DNA of 46,154 nucleotides, from assembly GCA_945831585.1 (NCBI GenBank), contig CAMACY010000008.1, positions 1 through 46,154 of the forward strand, given 5' to 3'. Under the pieces are notes generated by a model. It saw only the letters and a program-made list of their open reading frames with translations. It did no database searches and was not told the DNA's origin. Shown one piece after another: positions 16,770 to 24,715 of the stretch. Position 1 is the first letter of the stretch. Each line of letters starts with the position of its first letter. The position numbers were made by a program, and so were the translations under genes. This DNA comes from an uncultured bacterium. Its GTDB lineage: Bacteria; Verrucomicrobiota; Verrucomicrobiia; Verrucomicrobiales; Akkermansiaceae.

Positions 16770-19016
16770 ATGAACACACAAGCGCTTCTCTTTCTCGCCG
16801 CCGTTCCCGCACTCATCGCTCCGGCAGCCATCGCAGCTCCCCAAGGCGACTTTGCTGCCGCGCAGGCTCTTGTGCAGCGTCTGACCCCCGAATACGCCGG
16901 GCGCGTCTGTTTTCGCTGCTCACCCGATGTTCCGGTCGGGCAGTTGAGCCGCGAGGGAGACAAACTCCTCATCACCGCCGCCACCACTCGCGAGGCGATT
17001 CGCAGCTATGGTTGGTACCTGCGCAACATGGCTCATGTACACTTCTCGTGGAACGGCGATAACCGGAGTGCGGCTGAATTTGTCCTCCCCGAGCAACGCA
17101 TCACCATCCCGGAGGGGCAAGCCCTCAACTACGCCCTCAACTACTGCACCCTCAGTTACAGCGGAACCCATTGGGACAAAGACAAGTGGGAGCGCGAGCT
17201 CGACATCTTCGCCCTCAACGGCTACACCCACATCCTCGTCACCGCCGGGCTCGAAACGGTCTGGAGCAACTTTCTGGAGCGCATCGGCTATCCGAAAGAG
17301 CGCATTGCCTCCTTCATCCCCAACCCCGCCTTCAGCGCCTGGTGGAACATGGGCAACCTCGAAGGGATGGGCGGCCCCGTCTCGCCCGTCATCCTGCGCG
17401 AAGAAGCCGCATTGGGTCGATTCCTCGTGCAGCGCATGCAGGAGCTAGGCATGACCCCCGTGTTGCAAGCCTTTGTCGGCCTCGTTCCGCACGACCTGGA
17501 CACGGAAGAAACGCGCGGACATATCATCCGCCAAGGGAACTGGGTGGCCGGTTTCCGCCGCCCCGATGTACTCAACCCCACCGCTCCCGTCTTTGCGCAC
17601 TATGCCTCCGTATGGTATGAGGAGCTGGAAAAAGTCTACGGCAGCAAGGGCAGCGTGTTAGGGGGTGACCTCTTCCACGAGGGTGGACACACGGGAGGTA
17701 TTGCACTGGCTGATGCCGCCCGCGCCGTGCAGGCCAGCATGCAGCAAAACGTTCCGGGCGCCATCTGGCTGCTGCAATCCTGGGCGCACAACCCCTCACC
17801 GGCCTTCCTGAGCGGCACCGACCCGAAGAAAACCCTCGTCCTGCTGCTCGATAAGGATTTGCGCGCCTCGCACGACCCCTACTACCCCGGCACCCGCCTC
17901 GCTCGCGAACATGTGCGCGACTATCCGCATATCTGGTGCGAGCTGGCCAACTTCGGCGGCAACCACGGACTCTTCGGCGGCTTCGGCGTGCTCGAGAACT
18001 ACGCGCCCGAATCCGACAGCCTCATGGGGCGCGAGTCCTGCCTCTCCCGCGGTCTCGGAATGATTTCCGAGGGCATCGAGACCAACCCCATCTACTACGC
18101 CCTGCTCACCGAGCGCATGAATCAGCGCAACGGCCTCATCGATCGCCGAGCCTTCATCAGCAACTATGTGCTCAACCGCTACGGCATTCGGGATGATGCC
18201 GCCACGGAGGCTTGGAGCATCCTGGCCGACAGCGTCTACAACCCGACCTCCATGCGCGAAGGGTGCCAAGAGAGCCTGCTCTGCGCCCGCCCCAAGCTGA
18301 ATGCCAAAACCGCCTCCACCTGGTCCGACGGCAAGCAGTACTACGACTACGCGAAGGTGGAAGAAGCGGCTCGCCTCCTGCTACGCGCCGGCAAGCAGCA
18401 CCAACTGGGTCAGCAAGAGACCTTCGTTTATGACCTTGCCGATGTGGTGCGCCAGGTGCTCGCCGACCGCGCCCGTGTGTTGCTGCCGCAAATCAAGGAC
18501 GCTTACGACGCCCGCGATGCAGCGCGTTTTGCCACCACAAGCGAGCAATATCTGCAACTCATCCGCGACACCGCCGTCGTGCTGGCCACCTCGCGGCATT
18601 TCCTGCTGGGCAGCTACCTGGAGGGAGCCCGCGCCAAGGGCGGTCAAGATCCCGAAGCCCGTCGCCAGATGGAGCAGAATCTCAAACTCCTGCTCACCAC
18701 CTGGACCCATGGCAACACCGGGCTCAACGACTACGCCCACCGCCAGCTTGCGGAGATGATGAGCAGCTACTACCTTCCCCGCTGGCAACGTTTCTTCCGC
18801 GAAAAGCAGCGGGAACTCAGCGGCGATGCCCCCGTCGAGACCTCCGTCACCGCCGGCGGAGCGGAGTCCAACAACGGACTGGCCGTCTCTTTCAGCTACG
18901 AGCAGAATGCCGGCGTCGATGAGATTCAGAACCTCTTCTGGAAGAGCGACATTCCCCTGCTCACCGAAGCGCAGGGCGACATCATCGCGCTGGCGGAACA
19001 AATCCTCAACCGCTAA
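16770..19016 (+). CDS. GH89 alpha-N-acetylglucosaminidase, secreted
   Basis: A 748-aa exo-glycosidase expected to remove terminal alpha-linked GlcNAc, as on gastric-type mucin glycans or heparan sulfate fragments. Residues 1-22 form a signal peptide (MNTQALLFLAAVPALIAPAA). GH89 landmarks seen in order are NYCTLSYSGTHWDKDKWERE, ALNGYTHILVTAGLE, WWNMGNLEGMGGP, GGDLFHEGG (likely acid/base Glu), ELANFGGNHGLFGG and GMISEGIETNPIYYALL (likely nucleophile Glu). No cell-wall anchor or binding module is apparent. The ATG at 16770 gives the signal peptide directly after the terminator hairpin; an in-frame upstream extension overlaps the pseudopilin and is not credible. No clear promoter was found. Confidence 0.93.
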   Translation: MNTQALLFLAAVPALIAPAAIAAPQGDFAAAQALVQRLTPEYAGRVCFRCSPDVPVGQLSREGDKLLITAATTREAIRSYGWYLRNMAHVHFSWNGDNRSAAEFVLPEQRITIPEGQALNYALNYCTLSYSGTHWDKDKWERELDIFALNGYTHILVTAGLETVWSNFLERIGYPKERIASFIPNPAFSAWWNMGNLEGMGGPVSPVILREEAALGRFLVQRMQELGMTPVLQAFVGLVPHDLDTEETRGHIIRQGNWVAGFRRPDVLNPTAPVFAHYASVWYEELEKVYGSKGSVLGGDLFHEGGHTGGIALADAARAVQASMQQNVPGAIWLLQSWAHNPSPAFLSGTDPKKTLVLLLDKDLRASHDPYYPGTRLAREHVRDYPHIWCELANFGGNHGLFGGFGVLENYAPESDSLMGRESCLSRGLGMISEGIETNPIYYALLTERMNQRNGLIDRRAFISNYVLNRYGIRDDAATEAWSILADSVYNPTSMREGCQESLLCARPKLNAKTASTWSDGKQYYDYAKVEEAARLLLRAGKQHQLGQQETFVYDLADVVRQVLADRARVLLPQIKDAYDARDAARFATTSEQYLQLIRDTAVVLATSRHFLLGSYLEGARAKGGQDPEARRQMEQNLKLLLTTWTHGNTGLNDYAHRQLAEMMSSYYLPRWQRFFREKQRELSGDAPVETSVTAGGAESNNGLAVSFSYEQNAGVDEIQNLFWKSDIPLLTEAQGDIIALAEQILNR

Positions 19017-19037
19017 TCGAGACAATGATCATCGGAG

Positions 19038-19070
19038 CAAAATCTGATTTTTTCTAAAAAATCGATTTTG
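19038..19070. repeat. Imperfect 15-bp hairpin, AT-rich
   Basis: CAAAATC-GATTTTTT pairs with AAAAAATC-GATTTTG around a 2-nt centre, with one bulged T. It lies 22 bp after the GH89 stop and is the first of three successive palindromes. It may serve as a terminator for GH89. Confidence 0.6.
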
Positions 19071-19078
19071 TCGTTCGG

Positions 19079-19100
19079 CATTACCCAACATTGGGTAATG
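19079..19100. repeat. 10-bp inverted repeat
   Basis: CATTACCCAA and TTGGGTAATG are exact inverted copies separated by CA. It is the second of three palindromes between GH89 and the IS110 remnant. Confidence 0.7.
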
Positions 19101-19112
19101 CAGTAGCCGGAC

Positions 19113-19156
19113 TTGGGAGAGGTGGGAAGTGCATGGCCACTTCCCACCTCTCCCAA
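19113..19156. repeat. Perfect 19-bp inverted repeat, 6-nt loop
   Basis: The left arm 19113-19131 begins TTGGGAGAGG and is matched without mismatch by 19138-19156. The loop is CATGGC. No T-run follows. Its perfection suggests a recent or selected element such as a palindromic repeat unit or an insertion-sequence end. Confidence 0.8.
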
Positions 19157-19205
19157 ACCCTCCCCCCCCTGGGCTAGGGTAGTATGGTTTTCCCTTCGGG
19201 GAAAC

Positions 19206-19908
19206 TTATTTTGCAACCGTTTGTTTAGGCTTTTTGCTTTCTTCTCTCTTCTTATCGGCTTTCTTGATCTCCGACTTGCCTGTCGCTATCCAATCTCTTA
19301 CTTGAGCATTTAGTCTGGCCTTATGCTCGCTATTGCTGCTACTTTGTGACTCTTTCCCTTTGCTCGCAATTGATGATAACGGGTCTGAGTCAAATCTTCG
19401 GACATACGTAAAGTCGCTGCGATGCACATATATAACTGAGTTCTGACTTCTCGACGTCCGAATCCGGCAAATCTTTTCCCGCTTCTTCGCCCACTATCCC
19501 AGTTAAATGGTGCCACGCCTACTCAAGCTGCTATCTCTCTTCGGTTAAGATAACCCAACTCCGACAAAGCACACAACAACATTGTTGCAGTTTTCTCTCC
19601 TATTCCTTCAACCTGTAGATATAGTAGATAACGATTCTTCAATTCCTCATCGTCTTTTATAAATTGCTCCGCAAAATACAAACTGATACTACCCGTTGAT
19701 TCAAAAGCCACCCAAACGGGCTTTTGGCTCTTCTCTGTTATGATTGCCTTGGTGAACTTGTTGAAACCAAGCTCGTCATTTGAATAGCGTCGATTTTTGC
19801 CCTGTATATAGGCATCTAAGTATTGACTGGATAAATCTACGCCTACATATACATGAGGCTCTTTTGCCTCATTCTCAGGTTCGGACGTTTGAGTCCCATC
19901 AATGATTC
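19206..19908 (-). pseudogene. Decayed IS110-family transposase
   Basis: Reading the minus strand, an N-terminal DEDD-type segment is recognisable (VYVGVDLSSQYLDAYIQGK and WVAFESTG, with the conserved Asp and Glu). It is followed by the Transposase_20 helix-hairpin-helix segment (VEGIGEKTATMLLCALSELG) and then GVAPFNWDSGRRSGKRF and LNAQVRDWIATGK. The gene is broken in three ways. The central part expected between the ESTG motif and the VEGIG motif is missing (roughly 100 codons). An in-frame TGA lies at 19523-19525. A frameshift lies near 19315-19325. No ATG or GTG starts the N-terminal frame. Base composition is visibly more AT-rich than the flanks, consistent with transfer. Confidence 0.85.
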
Positions 19909-20172
19909 GAGACGAATCGCGGAGTCGTTTTTTAACGGGAATGAGGGTGGCCCCGACTCGATTTCGGGGCTTTCTCCCTTGTAGGGACGCGGGCGTCCCC
20001 TCATCCGGCCTTATATGCAGTTTCTGTTCGTACAGTCGGGATTTCCCCTCGAACTTCCCTTCCCACGGTTTGTTACCTCCCCGCAGTTATGGTTCAGGTC
20101 TGGGATTCCGCATCATCGCGGCTCCGCGCGGACCTTCACCGCAGTGCGCATATCGCGTCGGTCGTACACAGC
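19909..20172. other. Non-coding stretch between IS110 remnant and tRNA-Ser
   Basis: No convincing gene was seen. Two short hairpins are present: GCCCCGA/TCGGGGC near 19953-19973 and a GGGACG/CGTCCC hairpin near 19983-19998. One plus-strand frame ends in YGSGLGFRIIAAP, which vaguely recalls the C-terminus of formylglycine-generating-enzyme-like proteins, but too little surrounds it to support a call. Confidence 0.4.
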
Positions 20173-20200
20173 AAGGCAATCGCCCATTGGCGATTGCCTT
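20173..20200 (-). terminator. Hairpin directly after tRNA-Ser
   Basis: A perfect 12-bp stem AAGGCAATCGCC/GGCGATTGCCTT with a 4-nt loop begins 5 nt beyond the tRNA-Ser 3' end on the minus strand. It lacks a long T-run but its position fits transcript termination or 3' processing. Confidence 0.55.
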
Positions 20201-20205
20201 GAGAG

Positions 20206-20292
20206 CGGATGGGGTGGGATTCGAACCCACGGAGGGCGCAAACCCTCGGCGGTTTTCAAGACCGCTGCCTTAAACCACTCGACCACCCATCC
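20206..20292 (-). tRNA. tRNA-Ser (TGA)
   Basis: An 87-nt minus-strand cloverleaf with acceptor GGATGGG/CCCATCC and discriminator G. The anticodon stem GCGGT/ACCGC has loop CTTGAAA (anticodon TGA). The long variable arm (GAGGGTTTGCGCCCTC) is typical of class II tRNAs, and the T arm is GTGGG-TTCGAAT-CCCAC. CCA is not encoded. Confidence 0.97.
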
Positions 20293-20328
20293 TTTTCATG
20301 GCTTGTCAAGCGACTGCCGACGAAGCCC

Positions 20329-20357
20329 ATCCTAGCGCGGACGAAGCGTGCTGGCAA
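20329..20357 (-). promoter_or_regulatory. Promoter of tRNA-Ser
   Basis: On the minus strand TTGCCA (20357-20352), 17 bp and TAGGAT (20334-20329) lie 36 bp before the tRNA-Ser 5' end. This is the same promoter-to-tRNA distance as for the tRNA-Phe unit. Confidence 0.65.
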
Positions 20358-20405
20358 GCCTATTTTGCGTGTGCGCCCCAAATGAGCCCGCCGCCGCTGC
20401 GGCGA

Positions 20406-20440
20406 ACAGGGCGGCGCCCCCGGTGGAAGCACCGCCCTGT
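20406..20440 (-). terminator. Hairpin after pgk
   Basis: ACAGGGCGG and CCGCCCTGT form a 9-bp stem about 26 bp beyond the pgk stop on the minus strand, with an internal GGTG/CACC mini-stem possible. No T-run follows; termination is inferred from position. Confidence 0.5.
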
Positions 20441-20465
20441 CAAATCGTTGCGAAAGCGCCGTGGC

Positions 20466-21665
20466 TTACTTCTCGCTCAGGGAGCCGATGCCGGGCAACA
20501 CCTTGCCCTCCAGCAGCTCAAGGGAGGCACCGCCGCCCGTGGAGCAGAAGGAGAGCTTGTCGGCCACCTTGAACTTCTTAGCCGCCGTCACGGAATCACC
20601 GCCGCCCACGATGGTGGTAGCGTTGCCCTCGGCGAGGCACTCGGCAATCGCCTTGGTGCCCTTGGCGAAGGAATCGAGCTCGAACACCCCCAGCGGACCG
20701 TTCCAAAGCACGGTCTTGGCGCTGCGGAGAATAGCGCAGAACTCCTCGATAGCCTTGTCGCCGATGTCGATGCCCATGCCACCCTCGGGAACCTCGCCAC
20801 CCTCGGCCCAGGGAGCGGTGCAGTGCGTCTCAGCACCCTCCTCAAACTTGAAGGAGTAGCGCGTATCAGCGGGCAGGATGAACTTGACACCCTTGGACGC
20901 GGCATCGGCCAGAATGCTGTTGGCCAGGTCGAGCTTGTCGGCCTCAATCTTGGAAGCGCCGACCTTGTGCCCCTGCGCCGCCAGGAAGGTGTTGGCCATC
21001 GCACCGCCGATGAGGAAGGTCTGGCTCTTCTCCATCAGCTTGGAGAGCACCTGAATCTTGTCCGAAACCTTGGCACCACCCATAATCACCACGAAGGGTT
21101 GCTCGGGGTTCGCCAGCTTACCCTCCAAGTACTCCAGCTCGTGCTCGATGAGGAAGCCCATGGCGGACTTCTCGGCAAAATGGGTCACGCCCTCGGTGGA
21201 GGCGTGGGCACGGTGTGCGGAACCGAACGCATCGTTGACAAAGAGCGTCGCATCGCCCAGCAGCGCCTTGGCAAACTCGGGGTCGTTCTTCTTCTCCTTC
21301 TTGTCGAAGCGCACATTGTCCAGCAACAGCACATCGCCGTCCTTGAGCGCCTTGCGCGCGGCGGTGGCCGCCTCGCCGATCGTCTCGGGCACGAAGGCCA
21401 CGGGCTGCCCCAGGTGCCCGGCCAAGCACTCGGCGGCCGCTTTCAGGGAGAACTCGGGCTGGTAGCCCGTGCCGTCCGGACGGCCGAGGTGGGAGCAGAG
21501 AACCACGCGCGCACCGTTGCTGACAAGGTGCTTGATGGTGGGCAGCGCGGCAACAATGCGGGCATCGTTGGTGATGACGCCATCCTTCATGGGAACATTG
21601 AAGTCCACGCGGACGAGGACTTCCTTACCGGCGACCTCGAGGTCGCGAACAGTCAGTTTAGCCAT
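20466..21665 (-). CDS. pgk: Phosphoglycerate kinase
   Basis: The glycolytic enzyme that moves phosphate from 1,3-bisphosphoglycerate to ADP. The 399-aa product has RVDFNVPMKDG near the N-terminus, HLGRPDG (substrate binding), LLDNVRF, VNDAFGSAHRAHAST, VVIMGGAKVSDK, and the nucleotide-binding GGGDSVTAAKKF with STGGGASLELLEGK at the end. These are the standard blocks in order. The start MAKLTVRDLEV at 21665 was chosen over an in-frame ATG 84 bp upstream because the extra residues are not family-like and would cover the -35 box. The promoter places the transcription start about 50 nt upstream of the ATG. Confidence 0.97.
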   Translation of the reverse strand: MAKLTVRDLEVAGKEVLVRVDFNVPMKDGVITNDARIVAALPTIKHLVSNGARVVLCSHLGRPDGTGYQPEFSLKAAAECLAGHLGQPVAFVPETIGEAATAARKALKDGDVLLLDNVRFDKKEKKNDPEFAKALLGDATLFVNDAFGSAHRAHASTEGVTHFAEKSAMGFLIEHELEYLEGKLANPEQPFVVIMGGAKVSDKIQVLSKLMEKSQTFLIGGAMANTFLAAQGHKVGASKIEADKLDLANSILADAASKGVKFILPADTRYSFKFEEGAETHCTAPWAEGGEVPEGGMGIDIGDKAIEEFCAILRSAKTVLWNGPLGVFELDSFAKGTKAIAECLAEGNATTIVGGGDSVTAAKKFKVADKLSFCSTGGGASLELLEGKVLPGIGSLSEK

Positions 21666-21720
21666 AGTTATGTTAGGTTGAGAGGGTGGAACAGGCTCGC
21701 AGCAAAGGCGGCACGCGGGT

Positions 21721-21749
21721 ATGATAGCGGAACAATGCGCGTTTTTCAA
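21721..21749 (-). promoter_or_regulatory. Promoter of pgk
   Basis: On the minus strand TTGAAA (21749-21744), 17 bp and TATCAT (21726-21721). The predicted leader is about 50 nt, unlike the leaderless genes nearby. Confidence 0.65.
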
Positions 21750-21806
21750 GGGAAAATATCGCCCCGCAGCGCTCTTGCGGCGCGCGGCGGTGTCCGAAAA
21801 CGCGCG

Positions 21807-21836
21807 CGCCCCGACCGCCGGACAGCGGTCGGGGCG
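21807..21836 (-). terminator. Terminator after proS
   Basis: A perfect 12-bp stem CGCCCCGACCGC/GCGGTCGGGGCG with a 6-nt loop lies 24 bp past the proS stop. A short TTTT follows 6 nt further on the minus strand. Confidence 0.6.
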
Positions 21837-21860
21837 TCGAAGGCTCCCGGCGAGAGCGGC

Positions 21861-23381
21861 TTAATAGCTGCGGGCCCAGAGCACGCGGCGGGTCGTGGGG
21901 CGCCCCGTGAGGATACAGGGAGCCTCCGGACCGCAGCCCATCTCGCCCTGCGGGATGCAGCGGATGCTGATGCGCAAGCTCTTGGCCAGCTCCTCCTCCT
22001 GCTCGGGGCTACCGTCCCAGGGGCAGAGCAACCAGTCCGCATCGCCCTCGCCGGCGAAATTCGCCTTCAGCTCCTCCAGGCTCGAGCAGGGGCGGATGTG
22101 GCTGTCGCGGAAGTTCTGCTGGCGCTGCAGCAGGCTGTTCTGGATGTCGCCCAACAGCCCGACAATGCCGGCGACAAAGTCATCCTCGGGCATGAAACTC
22201 TTTTCGTTGCTCGCGGCATCGCGGCGGGCGAGGCAGACACTGCCCTTCTCCAGATCGCGCGGGCCGATTTCCACACGCAGGGGCACGCCCTTCTTCACCC
22301 ACTCCCACTTCTTCGTGCCGCCGTTGAGGTCGCGGTCATCGACCTGCACGCGAATGGGCAGGCCGCAGAAGCTCTGCGCGGCCAGCTTGTCGGCCAGCGC
22401 GGCGCAGTGGTCGAGAATGGCCTGCCGTGTCTCGGCCTTGGGCGTGACGGGGATGATGACCACCTGGCGCGGCGCCACACGGGGCGGGCACACCAGACCG
22501 TCGTCGTCCGAATGCGCCATGATGAGCGTGCCGATCATGCGGGTGGACACACCCCAGGAGGTCGTCCACGCGAACTGACGCTCGTTGTTGCGCCCGGCAA
22601 AGGAGATGTTCTGCGCCTTGGCGAAGTTCTGCCCCAGGAAATGCGAGGTGCCGGCCTGAATCGCCTTGCGATCCTGCACCATGGCCTCCACCGTGAAGGT
22701 GCGCACGGCGCCGGGGAAACGCTCGTGCTCCGTCTTTTCGCCGGGGATGGAGGGAACGGCGAGCACCTCGCGCTGGAAGTTCTCATACACCTTGTGCATG
22801 GTGGCGGTCTCAGCCTCGGCCTCCTCGCGCGTCTCGTGGGCGGTGTGCCCCTCCTGCCACAGGAACTCCGCCGTGCGCAGGAAAATACGCGGGCGCATCT
22901 CCCAGCGCATCACGTTGCACCACTGGTTGACCTTGAAGGGCAAATCGCGGTAGCTCTCCAGCCAGCGCGAGAACGCGGCGCCGATGACCGTCTCCGAGGT
23001 GGGGCGAATCACATACTTGTCCGTCAGCTCACCCGCCGGCAGCATCTTGGTCTTGCCGGTCTCGGGGTCCTTGACGGCCTCCAGACGGTGGTGCGTCACC
23101 ACGGCGCATTCCGTGGCAAATCCCTCGGCGTGCTCGGCCTCTTTCTCCAGGTAGGAGACGGGAATGAGCATGGGGAAATAGGCGTTCGTGTGCCCCGTGC
23201 GCTTGAACTCGGCATCGAGCTGCTGCTGAATCAGCTCCCAAATGGCGTAGCCCCACGGCTTGATGACCATGCAGCCGCGCACTTCGGAGTTCTCCGCCAT
23301 GTCGGCGGCCTTGATGACTTGCTGGTACCACTCGGGGAAATTCTCAGCCCGGGTCGGGGAGATTGCGTGTTGCTGTGCCAT
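21861..23381 (-). CDS. proS: Prolyl-tRNA synthetase, archaeal/eukaryotic type (ProS type 3)
   Basis: The enzyme charges tRNA-Pro. It is 506 aa long, without the editing insertion of the usual bacterial ProRS. Blocks seen are FPEWYQQVIKAADMAE, VRGCMVIKPWGYAIWE, the class II motif 2 region (NVMRWEMRPRIFLRTAEFLW) and the motif 3-like GVSTRMIGTLIMAHSDDDG. A C-terminal Cys-bearing domain ends in Tyr (ARSY), as in type 3 enzymes. Such ProRS occur in a minority of bacterial phyla. The promoter's -10 box lies 7 nt before the ATG, predicting a leaderless transcript. A hairpin terminator follows the gene. Confidence 0.94.
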   Translation of the reverse strand: MAQQHAISPTRAENFPEWYQQVIKAADMAENSEVRGCMVIKPWGYAIWELIQQQLDAEFKRTGHTNAYFPMLIPVSYLEKEAEHAEGFATECAVVTHHRLEAVKDPETGKTKMLPAGELTDKYVIRPTSETVIGAAFSRWLESYRDLPFKVNQWCNVMRWEMRPRIFLRTAEFLWQEGHTAHETREEAEAETATMHKVYENFQREVLAVPSIPGEKTEHERFPGAVRTFTVEAMVQDRKAIQAGTSHFLGQNFAKAQNISFAGRNNERQFAWTTSWGVSTRMIGTLIMAHSDDDGLVCPPRVAPRQVVIIPVTPKAETRQAILDHCAALADKLAAQSFCGLPIRVQVDDRDLNGGTKKWEWVKKGVPLRVEIGPRDLEKGSVCLARRDAASNEKSFMPEDDFVAGIVGLLGDIQNSLLQRQQNFRDSHIRPCSSLEELKANFAGEGDADWLLCPWDGSPEQEEELAKSLRISIRCIPQGEMGCGPEAPCILTGRPTTRRVLWARSY

Positions 23382-23388
23382 GAGGGGG

Positions 23389-23416
23389 ATTTTAGTGGGT
23401 TGCGATGAATTGTCAA
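23389..23416 (-). promoter_or_regulatory. Promoter of proS, leaderless geometry
   Basis: On the minus strand TTGACA (23416-23411), 16 bp and TAAAAT (23394-23389) end 7 nt before the ATG. Confidence 0.7.
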
Positions 23417-23421
23417 CGATT

Positions 23422-24120
23422 TTAGTAGGGCGCGTGGCTCCGGCAGCGGTGGTTCAGGCAGGCGAGCGCCACCATCAGCAGCGCCATCAGCCACAGCCCC
23501 AGCACCAAAAAGAACACCGTCAGCACGCAGGCCACCGCCAAGCTGACGCCGTGCATGCGCCGGGGCGAATCGATCAGCCCGTGCATGATCTGCCCGCCGT
23601 CCAAGGGGAAAACCGGCAGCAGATTCAGCACCGACCACCAGGCGCAAACCTCGGTGAGAAAGGCAAAAAACATCAGCGCCGCGGGCGAGCCCAGCTCCCA
23701 GGCTCCGGCGGGCACCTGCCCCAACATAAAATGCAGCGCCAGGAAGCCCCCCACGCGCATATCGCCCACATAGGCACAGAGCAGCAACACACCCAGCGCC
23801 CCCGTCAACAGCGAAGTCATCGGTCCCGCCAGGGTCATCAGCACTCCCTGCAGGCGGGTTAGCCGCGTGTCGGGGTTGTTGCAGTCGCCGCCCAGCCACG
23901 CGAGGTAAATCTCCGGCTCGCCCCCGCCCAACAGCCGCCCCGTCAGCGCGTGCCCCATCTCGTGGCTCAGCAGGCAGAGAAACCCCGCGATGATGAAGAG
24001 CGCCACGCCGAACAGGTGCTGCATGCTGGCGGTGCCGAACACACCACCCAACACGGCCAGCGTCAGCCAAAGCGAGGGGTGGATGCTCACCCGAACGCCG
24101 AAGAGAGAGAAGCGAATCAT
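23422..24120 (-). CDS. M50 site-2-type membrane metalloprotease
   Basis: A 232-aa polytopic membrane protease of the S2P/M50 family. The zinc motif HEMGH is at residues 53-57 and the third ligand lies in LNLLPVFPLDGGQ (Asp174). About six hydrophobic helices are seen. It lacks PDZ and CBS domains, so it is a minimal type similar to the rhomboid-like/SpoIVFB group. The substrate is unknown; cleavage of a membrane-bound regulator is the family role. The start MIRFSLFGVRV at 24120 is supported by a promoter -10 box 8 nt upstream; an in-frame extension of 15 residues would cover that promoter. Confidence 0.88.
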   Translation of the reverse strand: MIRFSLFGVRVSIHPSLWLTLAVLGGVFGTASMQHLFGVALFIIAGFLCLLSHEMGHALTGRLLGGGEPEIYLAWLGGDCNNPDTRLTRLQGVLMTLAGPMTSLLTGALGVLLLCAYVGDMRVGGFLALHFMLGQVPAGAWELGSPAALMFFAFLTEVCAWWSVLNLLPVFPLDGGQIMHGLIDSPRRMHGVSLAVACVLTVFFLVLGLWLMALLMVALACLNHRCRSHAPY

Positions 24121-24128
24121 CGCCCGCC

Positions 24129-24157
24129 ATTCTGCCGCAGCGGCGCAAGGCGGGCAA
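24129..24157 (-). promoter_or_regulatory. Promoter of M50 protease, leaderless geometry
   Basis: On the minus strand TTGCCC (24157-24152), 17 bp and CAGAAT (24134-24129) end 8 nt before the ATG. Confidence 0.55.
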
Positions 24158-24300
24158 GCCCCCAATGCAACATGCGCCCGCTCATGACATATTTTTCTTA
24201 GAGCGAACGCCGAGCTCGCGCTGCAAGGCTACCGCGCGGTCGACGCCGAGCGCGCCCCGCCTTCCTGCGCCCCTTCTACGCCTGAGCCCACGACGGCGCA

Positions 24301-24615
24301 TCAGCCAAGCCGCTGCGCCAGCAGCTCCGCCGAAGTTCGCACACACTCGGGGCACGGCACCCGCATGCCCTTGGCCACAAAGCGGCAAATGCGCGCGCCG
24401 CAGCGCGCCTCAAAGGCCTCGGCCATCTCCTCCGCCTGTTCCGGCAGTATCTGCATGGCGCTGTAGAGCGAGCCGCAGACCCCACCGGGCGAGCCGCCCT
24501 TGCCGCAACTCTTCAGCGATTCGGCCAAATCCGCGCGACCGAACGCGTGGCAGATGGTCTGGGCACAGTTGTACGGATTGCGATACATGCTGACGGCTGT
24601 TTCAACGCGATTCAT
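24301..24615 (-). CDS. C_GCAxxG_C_C family redox-type protein
   Basis: A 104-aa protein matching the C_GCAxxG_C_C family, small proteins with conserved Cys believed to be redox-active or metal-binding. Visible motifs are YNCAQTICHAFG (residues 15-26), GKGGSPGGVCGSLYSAM (about 38-54), then Cys72, Cys77 and CPECV near residue 88. The gene is inside a much longer open frame on the same strand, but the ATG at 24615 gives the family-like start. It also sits 6 nt from a promoter -10 box, which fixes the start. It is divergent from the coiled-coil module at 24716. Confidence 0.85.
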   Translation of the reverse strand: MNRVETAVSMYRNPYNCAQTICHAFGRADLAESLKSCGKGGSPGGVCGSLYSAMQILPEQAEEMAEAFEARCGARICRFVAKGMRVPCPECVRTSAELLAQRLG

Positions 24616-24621
24616 GCCCCG

Positions 24622-24650
24622 AGGGTAGCAGCACTGCGCCCGCGCGTCAA
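24622..24650 (-). promoter_or_regulatory. Promoter of C_GCAxxG gene, leaderless geometry
   Basis: On the minus strand TTGACG (24650-24645), 17 bp and TACCCT (24627-24622) end 6 nt before the ATG. The -10 box is weak, but position and spacing match its neighbours. Confidence 0.5.
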
Positions 24651-24680
24651 GCATTCCCGCGCGGGTGACGCAAATCCTAC

Positions 24681-24709
24681 TTGACGGCTGCCGCGCCTTG
24701 CTCCAACAT
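24681..24709 (+). promoter_or_regulatory. Promoter of the coiled-coil module, leaderless geometry
   Basis: TTGACG (24681-24686), 17 bp and CAACAT (24704-24709) end 6 nt before the GTG at 24716. It faces away from the promoter at 24622-24650. Confidence 0.5.
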
Positions 24710-24715
24710 GTTGTT

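Noticed and set aside
20020..20140. Possible fragment of a formylglycine-generating-enzyme-like protein (YGSGLGFRII...)
   Set aside because: Only about a dozen residues recall the C-terminus of that family. No upstream conserved Cys or Arg blocks were found.
20298..23408. Plus-strand open frame of over 1000 codons opposite pgk and proS
   Set aside because: Spans two well-supported housekeeping genes and the gap between them on the other strand; no domain is recognisable.
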